Counted from the first letter of the stretch, positions 11,661 through 20,820 are shown. The stretch is 64,000 nucleotides of DNA from Sulfitobacter dubius (GCF_900113435.1 NZ_FOPG01000001.1:1583240-1647239); one strand, 5' to 3'. Numbers and translations: made by a program. The notes: a model not told the origin generated them from the letters alone.

Positions 11661-13598
11661 TCACTTCTCGGTAAACTTCAACTCGATCCGCCGGTTTTGC
11701 GCCCGCGCGGCTTCGGTGTCGCCTTCGGCCACGGGCTGATACTGGCCAAAGCCGTTGGCAGCCAGACGATCCGGCGCGATGCCAAGAAAGTTGACCATAT
11801 ATTTGACCACCGACAGCGCGCGGGCTTGGCTCAGCTCCCAGTTGTCGGCAAACTCCCCAAAGCCGGAAAGCGGCACATTGTCGGTATGACCGTCGACCCG
11901 GATCACCCAGTCAATCTCGGCAGGGATGTCGCCGACAACACTGCGCAAGATACCCGCTACTTTGGCGATCTCGGCTTGGCCGTCTTGGCTCAACACTGCA
12001 CTGCCCGGTGCAAAAAGAACCTCGGAGGAGAAGACAAAGCGGTCGCCCTCAATCCGCACGCCTTCTTGATTGCCCAAAAGGTTGCGCAGACGGCCAAAGA
12101 ATTCCGACCGATACTGCGCCAGATCCTTGCTTTCCTCTTCCAAACGCTTGCGCTCTGCTGCTTCCAATTCGGCGCGGCGGCGCTCTTCGGCTGCGACCCG
12201 CGCCAGTGCGGTGTTCAACTCTGAGCCCAGCGATTGCAGTTCCACCGATTTCGCCGCATCCCGCGCCACGGCATCATCCAAAAGCGCCTGTAGATTGCCC
12301 AGTTGCGCGCGCAATTCCGCGACCTGCTGGTTCAGCAATTCGGTCTGACGCTGCGCCTCGGCGCTCACGGCTTTTTCCTCGGCCAGAGTCTGTTCGGCCT
12401 GCGCCAACAGTGCCGCGCGGCGTTCGGCGGCGGTGGTTTTGTCTTCTGCCAGTGTCTCGGCAGCGAGCTTAGCTGCCAGCGCCTGCGCCAGTCTTTCGCG
12501 CAAATCAGCTTGATCGCCACTCAGCGCATTGCCTTCTTCTTCAAGAACTTGCACGCGGCCTAATGCCTCGGAAAGTCGTGCGTTCAAGTCCTGTTCGGTG
12601 ACCTCCGCCTGCGCCAATCGCGCCCGCAGGTCTTCTTCGGTGCCCATGGCCGCATCAACCTGCGCCTCGAGCGCCGCGCGCTCGGCTTCGAACTCTGTGC
12701 CGCTCTGCTCAAGGGTCTCCAGCCGTAACAGGGCAGCGGCCAGTTCTGTATCAAGATCACTGCGCGCCGCACGGGCAGCGGCTAGCAAGGTCAGGGTATC
12801 TTCCGCTTCTTTCCGCTGCGCCTCAAGCTCGAGGGTCATGGCGGTCAGTTCCGCATCTGCGTTCTCCAACCGCTCACGCAGCGCCTGCGCCGCCGCAGCC
12901 TCTGCCAGCCGGGCGGCTTCCTCGGCGCTCAGGGCTTCTTCCGCCTCGGCCACCTGCGTATTCAACGTGGCAACTTCGGCCTCTGCCTCAGCATTCTGCG
13001 CACGCAGGTCGGCGACCAACGCATCCAACGCTTCGCGTTTCGCCGCAGCCAGACGGGCTGTTTCGGCCTGCGCGTCAATTTCATCACGGGCGGTACTGAG
13101 CGCGAGGTTCAGCGCCTCTTGCTCATCCAGCAACTCAGCTTCGCGGACTTCCAAAGTACCGATACGAGCCTGATCCGTCGCCTGCGAAGCCAACAGCGCC
13201 GCAACGCGGGCCTCGAACCCGGTGATCTGCGCCTCTGCGGCCCTAAGGGCCGCGTCCTGTTCTTCACGCTGTGTCGTTAGCCCGGCAATCACGGCCTCTT
13301 GCCGCGACACTTCATCCTGTGCGTCATTCAGCGAGGCGTTGAGCGCGCCGAGTCGCGCCTCCAACCGCGCGGTGGTGCGCTCCTCCACTCCAAGTGCTTG
13401 GGCAAGGGCCGCGACCTCTCCGGCCAATTCGTTCAATTCGCTTTCTTGGCCACTGATGCGTTCAGTTAGGACGAATTGCACGACCATAAAGATCGTCAGC
13501 ACGAACATCAGAACCAGCAAAAGTCCGGTCATCGCGTCGACGAAACCCGGCCAGATAGAGCCCTGAAACCGCGTGCCTGACCGCCGGGAAAGTGCCAT
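11661..13598 (-). CDS. MotB/OmpA-like protein with a very long coiled coil
   Basis: A 645-residue inner-membrane protein. After a short basic N-terminus comes one membrane helix with WPGFVDAMTGLLLVLMF; Asp21 at its start sits where MotB carries its proton-binding Asp. Residues ~50-505 are an almost unbroken Ala/Glu/Arg/Leu coiled coil, and residues ~515-645 are an OmpA/MotB peptidoglycan-binding domain (VDGHTDNVP, NRRIELKF). The gene overlaps the ExbB-like gene upstream by one base (TAATG). I infer an ion-driven complex anchored to the cell wall across an unusually extended periplasmic or envelope-spanning rod. Rhodobacteraceae genomes commonly annotate such genes only as peptidoglycan-binding protein. 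Confidence 0.85.
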   Translation of the reverse strand: MALSRRSGTRFQGSIWPGFVDAMTGLLLVLMFVLTIFMVVQFVLTERISGQESELNELAGEVAALAQALGVEERTTARLEARLGALNASLNDAQDEVSRQEAVIAGLTTQREEQDAALRAAEAQITGFEARVAALLASQATDQARIGTLEVREAELLDEQEALNLALSTARDEIDAQAETARLAAAKREALDALVADLRAQNAEAEAEVATLNTQVAEAEEALSAEEAARLAEAAAAQALRERLENADAELTAMTLELEAQRKEAEDTLTLLAAARAARSDLDTELAAALLRLETLEQSGTEFEAERAALEAQVDAAMGTEEDLRARLAQAEVTEQDLNARLSEALGRVQVLEEEGNALSGDQADLRERLAQALAAKLAAETLAEDKTTAAERRAALLAQAEQTLAEEKAVSAEAQRQTELLNQQVAELRAQLGNLQALLDDAVARDAAKSVELQSLGSELNTALARVAAEERRRAELEAAERKRLEEESKDLAQYRSEFFGRLRNLLGNQEGVRIEGDRFVFSSEVLFAPGSAVLSQDGQAEIAKVAGILRSVVGDIPAEIDWVIRVDGHTDNVPLSGFGEFADNWELSQARALSVVKYMVNFLGIAPDRLAANGFGQYQPVAEGDTEAARAQNRRIELKFTEK

Positions 13599-14797
13599 TA
13601 CTGGTCCCCGCCACCGGGAGTTTCACCGGCACGCAAGCGGCGCGCCTCCGGTACACGTTGGCCCGAAAGCGCCTTGGCCAGCAGTGAAATATCCTTGCGA
13701 AGCTCGGCCATGGTTTCCTGCCGCCCGGCAGAGATTTCTTCCAAGATACGCAGCATCTGGACGTCGATAGAGCGCAGCCGCATCCGACTTTCCGCGTCGA
13801 TCCCCTCGCCCGCAATCTGCCCCTCAAGAACTGAGACGAGACGCTCTTGCCCTTCGGCCACCCGCGTCAGCGCCGGGCCTGTGGGATCTTCACGTTCCAT
13901 CCGCGTGGTCATCCGGTCCACTGCATCGGCAAGCTTGCCCAGCTTGTCATCCACCATGGTGCGACTGATATCGGATTGGGTGAACATCTGCTGCATCTCG
14001 CCCATCTGTTCGACCATCTGATCCATCACGCTGGCCATGATGTTCTGGTCGCTCACATCGTCGCCCGAGGTCAGCCCGACCCGCGTGATGGAACTCAGCC
14101 AATCTTCCAGCTCTTGATAGAACCGGTTCTGACCATGGCCCGCGAAAAGCTCCAACAGCCCGACGACGAGAGAACCCGCAAGCCCCAGAAGCGACGAGCC
14201 GAAGGCCACGCCCATGCCGCCCAACTGCGCCTCAAGCCCGGTCATCAGGCGGCCAAAGACATCAACCCCTGCCTCCCCCTCACCGGGGGCGAGCGAACGG
14301 ATCGTGTCGACCACCGCAGGCACCGTCGTGGCAAGCCCGTAGAAGGTGCCGAGAAGACCGAGGAAAATCAGCATGTTGACGATGTAGCGCGTGATCTCGC
14401 GCACCTCGTCAATACGCGAGGCAACGGAATCGAGGATCGAACGGGTTGAGGCCGTGCTGACCTGCATCCGCGCGCCACGCTGGCGCAAAAGCGATGCCAA
14501 GGGGGCCAGAAGTTGCGGCGGCTGCGCATCGGGTTCGGAGTTGTCAGCGGCGAAATCCTCGATCCAGCGGACCGAGCCGATAAGCTGCGTCACCTGATAG
14601 AAACAGGCCAGCACACCGACGACGAAAACAAAGATGATGACCCCATTAAGCCATGGGTTCGCGGCGAAGATCGGCAGCACGCTGGGCAGGGCCAAAAACG
14701 CGCCCACGCCGGTCAATGCCAATACGATCAGCATCAGAGAAATCTGACGCACCGGTTGTGAAAACTGCGGTTTTGCTTTGCGGTCTGGCTGTGCCAT
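13598..14797 (-). CDS. MotA/TolQ/ExbB-like channel protein
   Basis: A 399-residue membrane protein with helices near residues 18-40, 50-72, 135-160 and 190-215. The segments FLGLLGTFYGLATTVP and GMGVAFGSSLLGLAGSLVVG are the two pore helices typical of the MotA/TolQ/ExbB proton-channel family. Residues from about 235 form a long cytoplasmic helical tail that TolQ and ExbB lack. It is translated just ahead of the MotB/OmpA-like partner (one-base overlap), as expected for a two-protein ion-driven motor. No flagellar genes, TolR or TonB are next to it. The function of the pair is unknown. Confidence 0.85.
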   Translation of the reverse strand: MAQPDRKAKPQFSQPVRQISLMLIVLALTGVGAFLALPSVLPIFAANPWLNGVIIFVFVVGVLACFYQVTQLIGSVRWIEDFAADNSEPDAQPPQLLAPLASLLRQRGARMQVSTASTRSILDSVASRIDEVREITRYIVNMLIFLGLLGTFYGLATTVPAVVDTIRSLAPGEGEAGVDVFGRLMTGLEAQLGGMGVAFGSSLLGLAGSLVVGLLELFAGHGQNRFYQELEDWLSSITRVGLTSGDDVSDQNIMASVMDQMVEQMGEMQQMFTQSDISRTMVDDKLGKLADAVDRMTTRMEREDPTGPALTRVAEGQERLVSVLEGQIAGEGIDAESRMRLRSIDVQMLRILEEISAGRQETMAELRKDISLLAKALSGQRVPEARRLRAGETPGGGDQ

Positions 14798-14868
14798 GCG
14801 GCCTTTCCTGACCCTCTATTCTGCTCTCGGCGCAGCTTACACTGAAACTGCGCGGAGTTGCCAAGTTT

Positions 14869-15399
14869 TTATGAGGCCAAAGCCTTTACCCGATCATGCA
14901 ACCACTCCAACGCGGGGTCATGCAAGCCCACTTCAGAAAGATGCACGGCTGTGTTGATTAAATACTCTGTATTTGGCCCGCGCCCGCCTATGGCGCGGGC
15001 AATGATCTGGGCCTGTTCTTCCAGTGGCAAGCCGCCGCAATATTGGTCATGCGCCGCGTCGATCACATAGGTCACCGCCTCCACGTCGCGGCCATCGGTC
15101 AGATGCACAGTGAGGTTTTTCTCGACATAGGCCGAGGAGATTAGCTCACGTTCGCGCAGATACTCCAGCGTCTGCGCCTCGTGGCCCTCTGCCACGCCCA
15201 TCGCCATGCCTTCACAGGCCGAGCGGACGGATTCGTCCAGCGCCAGCACCAGCCCCGGCTGCTCCACCGTGCCGCGGTGGTGGATCGAGCGCATGCAGAA
15301 CGATCGGGCATAGCCCGGAAGCGTGGCGATCACGCTTTCCGCCACCTCGAAACCGGGGTTCCACAAAAGGCTGCCATAGCCGAATACCCACATTGTCAT
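14869..15399 (-). CDS. chaC: Gamma-glutamylcyclotransferase (ChaC type)
   Basis: Degrades glutathione to 5-oxoproline and Cys-Gly in the cytosol. The 176-residue product begins MTMWVFGYGSLLWNPGFE; YGSL is the substrate-binding loop of the family, and the catalytic Glu is expected in the central part (VAEGHEAQTLEYLRERE region). The ATG at 15397-15399 is chosen because AAAGGA lies 8 bases before it; an in-frame ATG two codons later and longer upstream extensions are less likely. It is divergent from the DUF2125 gene. Confidence 0.9.
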   Translation of the reverse strand: MTMWVFGYGSLLWNPGFEVAESVIATLPGYARSFCMRSIHHRGTVEQPGLVLALDESVRSACEGMAMGVAEGHEAQTLEYLRERELISSAYVEKNLTVHLTDGRDVEAVTYVIDAAHDQYCGGLPLEEQAQIIARAIGGRGPNTEYLINTAVHLSEVGLHDPALEWLHDRVKALAS

Positions 15400-15465
15400 G
15401 CTGCTGGTCCTTTCTATTGGCCTTCGGTAAACCGCATCTGAAGCACGATTTGAAGGGCTATCAAG

Positions 15466-16473
15466 ATGCGTAAACTGGTTTGGTTGCTGATTCTGCTCGT
15501 GGCGCTTTGCAGCGCGTGGTGGGCCGCCGCCACGACGCAGATGCAAAGCACAGTGAACGCGCTGCTCGACAGTCGTCGTGCAGCGGGTTGGGATGTGACG
15601 CTCAAAGATATCGGCAAGGCAGGTTTTCCGCTAACCCTGCAAAACCGGCTGAGCGGTCTTTCAGTGGCTGAACCGAACCAGAGCATTGCATTTGAAGCGC
15701 CGCAGCTTGATCTTTCTGCCCCTGTCTGGTGGCCCGGTGACCTTTCGGCACGGGCCCCCGTGGCCCAAGCAGCTTTCCCAGCCGGTGCGCTTCCCTTGGT
15801 TTTGAACATGCGCAATATGCAGGCGGATCTAGACCTGCATCCCGGCCTATCACTGCAACTTGAGCAGATGGAGGCCCGCAGCACGTATCTGGAGGTCAAT
15901 GGTCCCGACGGGCTTTTGCTAGAGGCCGAAGAATCGCGTCTGCGGGTCACACAATCCTCCGACGCGGCGAATGAGTATAACATCGCGGTGCTGCCGGGCA
16001 GGATCACCCCCGGCCCGCTGCTCCGCAGGGTGTTGGGCGAGGCAATTGCCCAACCCGGCGGGCAGCCAATCCTGTCAGCGCGGATGGCCGTCGCCTTTGC
16101 CCGCGCGCTGGACCGCCATAGCGCGGTGGCGGGCACCCTGCCGCAGATCGACGCGCTGACGGTTGAGAATGTCGATGCCGCATGGGGCGACGTGGCACTG
16201 GGCGCCGAAGGCGCGCTGACCTTTGACGCGCAGGGCATTCCCGACGGGGTTTTGAGCCTGCGGGTCACGAATTGGTCCAAACTGCTTGATGCGGGCGAAC
16301 GTGGGGGCTTCCTGCCGCCCTCCATGCGCGGGCAGGTGAATACCATGCTGCGGCTGTTGGAGGCGCGGGGCAGCACGCCGGGCGGGCTGGATCTTGATCT
16401 GGTCTTTGCCGAGGGGCAGATGGTCCTTGCGGGCCTTCCGCTTGGCCCGGCACCGCGATTGATCCAGCCGTAA
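15466..16473 (+). CDS. DUF2125 domain protein
   Basis: A 335-residue exported or membrane-anchored protein found mainly in alphaproteobacteria. The N-terminal hydrophobic segment (residues 4-22, LVWLLILLVALCSAWWAAA) is a signal peptide or anchor. The rest is beta-rich with the GWDVTLKDIGKAGFPLTLQNRL stretch characteristic of DUF2125 (as I recall the family). A GAAGGG site sits just before the ATG. Such proteins resemble lipid-transfer beta-groove proteins in composition, but that is speculation; no function is known to me. Confidence 0.8.
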   Translation: MRKLVWLLILLVALCSAWWAAATTQMQSTVNALLDSRRAAGWDVTLKDIGKAGFPLTLQNRLSGLSVAEPNQSIAFEAPQLDLSAPVWWPGDLSARAPVAQAAFPAGALPLVLNMRNMQADLDLHPGLSLQLEQMEARSTYLEVNGPDGLLLEAEESRLRVTQSSDAANEYNIAVLPGRITPGPLLRRVLGEAIAQPGGQPILSARMAVAFARALDRHSAVAGTLPQIDALTVENVDAAWGDVALGAEGALTFDAQGIPDGVLSLRVTNWSKLLDAGERGGFLPPSMRGQVNTMLRLLEARGSTPGGLDLDLVFAEGQMVLAGLPLGPAPRLIQP

Positions 16474-16480
16474 GCGGGCC

Positions 16481-17275
16481 TCAACGGCAATAACTGCCGC
16501 TGCGATACCGCGCCGTGTCGAAATGAAAATGATCTTGGTGGAAACGGTCAGATTCGGGGCCAAGGACGGTGCCAAACGGGCCACATGCGCCCCGGTGCAT
16601 CCGCCGCAATGCCTTACTGCTGCGCCGTGCCCGCCAGCCCTTAAGCACAGTAATCGTGCTGCCATCCGCCAGTTCAAACCCGGAGATATCAATCGCGCGG
16701 CCCTTTCCGTGCTCTGATATCTTGCCGCCCTTACGGTTGTTGCGCGTGCGGCAAGCGTAATGCGCAGCGACCCGCAGCTCTTTGAGCCCGCCGCCCTGTC
16801 CCGCCAAGGCAGGCACCGCCGACTGGCGCACCCATGTGTCCAGCGTCTTGGCCGTGGTGCAATCCATCACCGCGGCATTGCTGAGCTTGATACCAGAGAC
16901 CGAGCGCACCTTGACTGCGTTCTCGATCCCGCAACCGCTGATCTTGCCCGGCACCCGGCCCACCGGCGCGCCTTGGATCGCCAGATCCCCGCAAACTGCC
17001 CCTTTGGCCAGCATCTGCTGCCGGGCGCGGGCGGCTTTCTCAACCTTGCGGCTGCGGAGGGAGGGACGGAGAGAGGATTTGATCCCCCGGCCCCCTTCGG
17101 CGGCAGCCCGGGCAGCGGGGTCACGTTTGGGCTGTTCGATCGCACCCGAGGGCACCACGATAACTGGCAGCGTAGTGCCATTGTCTCGCGGGACCGGGCG
17201 TTGCGAACTGTCCGGCCCAGCGGCCAGGGCCATCTGCCCCAGCACGATCAGCGGCAGGACAGCCCAGCCCTTCAT
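16481..17275 (-). CDS. Extensin-like family protein, predicted cell-wall metallopeptidase
   Basis: A 264-residue exported protein. The signal peptide ends near residue 19 (LGQMALA). A basic linker follows, then an Extensin-like_C domain (about 90-264) with EHGKGRAIDI and, near the C-terminus, RFHQDHFHFD. The H..D..H pattern resembles VanY/MepA-type D,D-peptidase metal sites, so peptidoglycan cleavage is plausible but inferred. Five or six Cys suggest disulfides in the periplasm. It overlaps the end of tyrC by 4 bases, so it is cotranscribed with hisC-tyrC. Confidence 0.82.
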   Translation of the reverse strand: MKGWAVLPLIVLGQMALAAGPDSSQRPVPRDNGTTLPVIVVPSGAIEQPKRDPAARAAAEGGRGIKSSLRPSLRSRKVEKAARARQQMLAKGAVCGDLAIQGAPVGRVPGKISGCGIENAVKVRSVSGIKLSNAAVMDCTTAKTLDTWVRQSAVPALAGQGGGLKELRVAAHYACRTRNNRKGGKISEHGKGRAIDISGFELADGSTITVLKGWRARRSSKALRRMHRGACGPFGTVLGPESDRFHQDHFHFDTARYRSGSYCR

Positions 17276-18192
17276 GACTTGCGTGCGCCCCGGCCAAAGT
17301 CTGGCGCGTCGGTGTCTTGCCCCGCCTCGATAATGCCGCGCCGGATCGCGCGGGTTCGTGTGAAATAGGCGTGCAGATGATCGCCGTCACCGGTGCGAAT
17401 GGCGCGTTGCAGGGCGAAAAGCTCTTCGGTGAAGCGGCCAAGGATTTCCAGCGTGGCGTCCTTGTTGGTCAAGAACACATCGCGCCACATCGTGGGGTCA
17501 CTCGCCGCGATCCGCGTAAAGTCACGGAAACCGGCGGCGGAATACTTGATCACCTCGCTGTCAGTCACCCGGCGCAGGTCGTCGGCCACGCCCACCATCG
17601 TATAGGCGATGAGGTGCGGCGCATGAGAGGTAACCGCGAGCACCAGATCATGATGCTCGGCGTCCATTTCCTCGACATTCGCCCCCGCCCCTTCCCAAAG
17701 CGCACGCAGCCGCGCGATGGCGTCCTTGTCTGTCCCCTCGACTGGGACCAGCAGACACCAACGGTTGTCGAAAAGCTCGGCAAAACCGCTGCGCGGGCCG
17801 GAATGCTCGGTCCCTGCCAGCGGGTGCGCGGGGATGAAATGCACGCCTTCGGGCAGATGCGGCCCCACCTGCGCGATCACGTCGGCCTTGACCGAACCCA
17901 CATCCGTCACCGTGGCACCGGGGGCCAGATGCGGCGCGATTTCGGCGGCGACGGCCCCCATGACGCCCACCGGTACGCAGAGCACCACCAGATCGGCCCC
18001 CTTGACGGCTTCGGCGGCGCTGTCGCAGACGCGGTCGCAGAGGCCGATCTCGCGCGCCGTGGCGCGGGTCTCGTCGCTGCGGGCATAGCCGGTGACTTCG
18101 CCCGCCAGCCCGCCGCGTTTCATTGCCCAGAAAAGCGATGAGGCGATCAGCCCCAGCCCGATCAGGGCGACCCTGTCATAGACCTGAGCCAT
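17272..18192 (-). CDS. tyrC: Prephenate/arogenate dehydrogenase
   Basis: Oxidative decarboxylation step in tyrosine synthesis. The 306-residue protein has the Rossmann loop LIGLGLIASSL at residues 10-20, the HFIPAHPLAGTEHSGPRSGF active-site segment near residue 140, and TSHAPHLIAYT. There is no chorismate mutase or ACT domain, as in the cyclohexadienyl dehydrogenases of alphaproteobacteria. It overlaps hisC by one base (TGATG); the same gene order occurs in Zymomonas and other alphaproteobacteria and fits a HisC that also transaminates prephenate. Arogenate versus prephenate preference cannot be read from sequence. Confidence 0.93.
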   Translation of the reverse strand: MAQVYDRVALIGLGLIASSLFWAMKRGGLAGEVTGYARSDETRATAREIGLCDRVCDSAAEAVKGADLVVLCVPVGVMGAVAAEIAPHLAPGATVTDVGSVKADVIAQVGPHLPEGVHFIPAHPLAGTEHSGPRSGFAELFDNRWCLLVPVEGTDKDAIARLRALWEGAGANVEEMDAEHHDLVLAVTSHAPHLIAYTMVGVADDLRRVTDSEVIKYSAAGFRDFTRIAASDPTMWRDVFLTNKDATLEILGRFTEELFALQRAIRTGDGDHLHAYFTRTRAIRRGIIEAGQDTDAPDFGRGARKS

Positions 18193-19274
18193 CAGCTGCC
18201 TCCCTTAAACTGCCGCACCGCATGGACCACGCGGCGGCAGGCACTCTCATCCCCGACGGTGATGCGCAGACATTGCGGCAGGTTGTAACCCGCCACCCGG
18301 CGCACGATCAGACCTTGAGACTTGAGGTAGTCGTCACAGGCCTCGGCCTCGGCCTGATTGGCGAAACGGGCCAGCACGAAATTGGCGAGCGAAACATCCG
18401 AGGGCACGCCGATCTCTGCCAGCGCATCGGCGAGCCATGTGCGCCAGCGGGCGTTCTCGGCCCGGCAGTGGTCGGTATAGGCCCGATCACGCATCGCCGC
18501 TTCGGCGGCGTTAAGTGCGGCCTGCGAGAGGTTGAAAGGCCCCCGCACGCGGTTCAGCACGTCGATCACATGGGCGGGTCCAAAGCCCCAACCGATGCGC
18601 AGACCGCCCAGCCCGTAGAGTTTGGAAAAGGTGCGCGTCATCACCACGTTATCACGCCGGTCCACCAGTGCGGCCCCGCCGTCATAGCCCTCGACATATT
18701 CGGCATAGGCCCCGTCGAGCACCAAAAGAGCCTGCGGCGGCAGCCCCTCAGCCAGCCGTTCGATCTCGGCCAGACCGATCATCGTGCCGGTGGGGTTGTT
18801 GGGGTTGGCGATGAACACCAGCCGCGTCGCATCGGTACAGGCGGCGAGGATCGCGTCGACATCGGTCACCCGCTCACGCTCGGGCACCTCCACGGGCGTG
18901 GCCCCGGCGGCGAGGGCCGAGATACGGTACATGGCAAAGCCGTGTTCGGTGTGCACCACCTCGGTCCCCGGTCCGGCATAGGCTTGGCAAAGGAAGGCGA
19001 TGATTTCATCCGAGCCCGCGCCGCAGATGATCCGCCCCGCATCAAGGCCCAACACCTCGGCGATGGAGGCGCGCAGCGCGCTATGATCGGAAGACGGATA
19101 GCGATGCAGGTCATAGGCCGCGCGGCGATAGGCTTCGACGGCGGCAGGGCTTGGCCCCAGCGGGTTTTCGTTCGAGCTGAGTTTGACCACATTATCAAGG
19201 CCCGCGACATGCGCCGCACCCCCTTGGTAAAGGTCAATCTCCATAATGCCCGGTTGCGGTGCGATCTGTGTCAT
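18192..19274 (-). CDS. hisC: Histidinol-phosphate / aromatic aminotransferase
   Basis: PLP enzyme of histidine synthesis, 360 residues. The motif [20 protein letters not shown] near residue 215 holds the PLP lysine; [11 protein letters not shown] and the LDGAYAEY segment complete the fold-type I aminotransferase pattern. It is placed ahead of tyrC, so it probably also serves tyrosine and phenylalanine synthesis. The ATG at 19274 is preceded by GAGGAAAAGAG. An AGAAT-C-ATTCT dyad at 19332-19342 lies about 60 bases upstream. Confidence 0.93.
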   Translation of the reverse strand: MTQIAPQPGIMEIDLYQGGAAHVAGLDNVVKLSSNENPLGPSPAAVEAYRRAAYDLHRYPSSDHSALRASIAEVLGLDAGRIICGAGSDEIIAFLCQAYAGPGTEVVHTEHGFAMYRISALAAGATPVEVPERERVTDVDAILAACTDATRLVFIANPNNPTGTMIGLAEIERLAEGLPPQALLVLDGAYAEYVEGYDGGAALVDRRDNVVMTRTFSKLYGLGGLRIGWGFGPAHVIDVLNRVRGPFNLSQAALNAAEAAMRDRAYTDHCRAENARWRTWLADALAEIGVPSDVSLANFVLARFANQAEAEACDDYLKSQGLIVRRVAGYNLPQCLRITVGDESACRRVVHAVRQFKGGS

Positions 19275-19330
19275 CTCGCTCTTTTCCTCACGCTACTGCC
19301 GCCCTTCTATCGGGGCGACAGCGGTGATGC

Positions 19331-19343
19331 CAGAATCATTCTG
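19331..19343. promoter_or_regulatory. Dyad upstream of hisC
   Basis: CAGAAT-C-ATTCTG is a perfect 13-base palindrome around a single central base, located between the rpsD terminator and hisC. Its position fits an operator or part of the hisC promoter; no regulator is known to me for this sequence. Confidence 0.3.
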
Positions 19344-19407
19344 CATCCGCGCCTCCGCCGGACAGCCTGTTGCATCGCTGCGCCCCGGCCCGGCCCCGCG
19401 CAAAGAA

Positions 19408-19439
19408 AAAGGCCGCGCGGTTTGCACCACGCGGCCTTT
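19408..19439 (-). terminator. Rho-independent terminator of rpsD
   Basis: AAAGGCCGCG (19408-19417) pairs perfectly with CGCGGCCTTT (19430-19439), and on the minus strand it is followed by TTTTTCTTTG. It lies 24 bases after the rpsD stop. Confidence 0.9.
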
Positions 19440-19462
19440 CGATTGTCGACTGGCGAAGAAAC

Positions 19463-20083
19463 TTAGTTCTTCGCGTAGAATTCCACGACGAGGTTAGGCT
19501 CCATCACAACCGGGTATGGCACGTCGGACAGGCCGGGTGTGCGCACGAAGGTTGCTGTCAGCTTGGAGTGATCCGTCTCAAGGTAGTCAGGCACGTCACG
19601 CTCGGGCAGCTGAACCGCTTCCAGAACGGAAGCCAACTGCTTGGAACGGTCACGCACTTCGATGACGTCACCCTCTTTCACGCGGTAGGAGGGGATGTTC
19701 ACTTTCTTGCCGTTCACACGAACGTGGCCGTGGTTTACGAACTGGCGCGCAGCGAAAACGGTCGCAACGAACTTGGCGCGGTACACAACGGCGTCCAGAC
19801 GACGCTCCAGCAGACCGATCAGGTTTTCACCTGTATCGCCTTTAACACGCTCGGCTTCGCCGTAGATGCGGCGGAACTGCTTTTCGGTCAGGTCGCCGTA
19901 GTAGCCCTTGAGCTTCTGCTTGGCGCGCAGCTGAATACCGAAATCGGAAATCTTGCCTTTACGGCGCTGACCGTGCTGGCCGGGGCCGTATTCACGACGG
20001 TTCACCGGGGACTTCGGACGGCCCCAGATGTTTTCGCCCATGCGGCGGTCTAGTTTGTGCTTGGCAGCTGTGCGTTTGGTCAC
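19463..20083 (-). CDS. rpsD: 30S ribosomal protein S4
   Basis: Primary 16S rRNA-binding protein and assembly initiator, 206 residues. It has the N-terminal rRNA-binding region ([16 protein letters not shown]) without zinc-binding cysteines, and the S4 RNA-binding fold with [12 protein letters not shown] and [20 protein letters not shown]. The start is GTG at 20083 behind a good AAAGGAG. Here rpsD is a single-gene unit, outside any r-protein operon, with its own promoter (20191-20218), about 100 bases of structured leader, and a strong terminator. Confidence 0.98.
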   Translation of the reverse strand: MTKRTAAKHKLDRRMGENIWGRPKSPVNRREYGPGQHGQRRKGKISDFGIQLRAKQKLKGYYGDLTEKQFRRIYGEAERVKGDTGENLIGLLERRLDAVVYRAKFVATVFAARQFVNHGHVRVNGKKVNIPSYRVKEGDVIEVRDRSKQLASVLEAVQLPERDVPDYLETDHSKLTATFVRTPGLSDVPYPVVMEPNLVVEFYAKN

Positions 20084-20184
20084 GGCTGTTCTCCTTTATG
20101 AGGCCCCGAGGGGCGGTAAAGGGCGTTGTCCTTTGGCCGAAGCCCGACAGGCTTCCCCTTGCGGGGTCCACCAACACCAATGAA
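20084..20184 (-). promoter_or_regulatory. Structured 5' leader of rpsD, possible autoregulatory element
   Basis: Between the predicted start site and the GTG the minus-strand RNA can form CCCC-GCAA-GGGG (20166-20155), GAAGCC-5-GGCTTC (20155-20139) and GCCCC-GA-GGGGC (20114-20103), the last ending just before the AAAGGAG ribosome site. The first two adjoin at base 20155, so they may be alternatives or stack. S4 represses its own operon in other bacteria through mRNA structure; that it does so here is inference. Confidence 0.45.
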
Positions 20185-20190
20185 GGGGCG

Positions 20191-20218
20191 CTTATACGGT
20201 GCCATGGCCGGGAGTCAA
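20191..20218 (-). promoter_or_regulatory. rpsD promoter
   Basis: Minus-strand TTGACT (20213-20218) and TATAAG (20191-20196) are 16 bases apart, close to the vegetative consensus. This places transcription start near 20184 and separates rpsD from tag. Confidence 0.7.
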
Positions 20219-20250
20219 CGGGGGATTTCAGCAGGGGCAATACGCCTGCC

Positions 20251-20820
20251 CTAACGCGCCATCGCGGCACAGGGGCCATGGCGATGGCAGGTCAGGATGT
20301 GATCATTCACCAGCCCGCAGGCCTCCATCCAAGCATAGGTGATCGTCGGTCCACAAAATTTGAAACCGGCTTTCTTCAGGTCTTTGCTCACCTGTTCTGA
20401 CAGCGCGGTTTTCGGCGGCACCTCAGCTTGGGTGGCAAAGCCGGGCTGCAACGGCAACCCATCTACATAGCGCCACATGAAGCTGTCGAAGCCTTCGCGT
20501 GCCTCCAGCTCCTGCCAAGCACGGGCATTGATGATCGCGGCCTCAATCTTGCCCCGGTGGCGGATGATGCCCGGATTGCCCAGCAGGCGCGTGACATCCG
20601 CCTCGCCCCACTCGGCGATCTGATGCGGATCGAACCCGGCGAAAGCGGCGCGAAAGTTATCGCGTTTTTTAAGGATCGTGATCCAGCTTAGCCCGGCCTG
20701 AAATCCGTCGAGGATGAGCTTTTCCCACAACGCACGGCTGTCATATTCGGGCACACCCCATTCGGTGTCATGGTAGGCTTGGTAAATTGGGTCATCCCCG
20801 GCCCAGTCACAGCGCTGCAT
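20251..20820 (-). CDS. tag: DNA-3-methyladenine glycosylase I
   Basis: Base-excision repair enzyme removing 3-methyladenine. The 189-residue protein shows RCDWAGDDPIYQAYHDTEWG at the start and the late CGPTITYAWMEACGLVNDH followed by CHRH. The zinc snap ligands (Cys4, His17, and the C-terminal His/Cys) and the aromatic base pocket are all present. It stands alone, upstream of rpsD on the same strand but with rpsD having its own promoter. Confidence 0.95.
   Translation of the reverse strand: MQRCDWAGDDPIYQAYHDTEWGVPEYDSRALWEKLILDGFQAGLSWITILKKRDNFRAAFAGFDPHQIAEWGEADVTRLLGNPGIIRHRGKIEAAIINARAWQELEAREGFDSFMWRYVDGLPLQPGFATQAEVPPKTALSEQVSKDLKKAGFKFCGPTITYAWMEACGLVNDHILTCHRHGPCAAMAR

Noticed and set aside
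11661..14797. Reading the ExbB/OmpA pair as a Zorya anti-phage system or a flagellar stator
   Set aside because: No zorC/zorD-type helicase or nuclease genes nearby and no flagellar genes; only the channel and wall-binding layout is shared.
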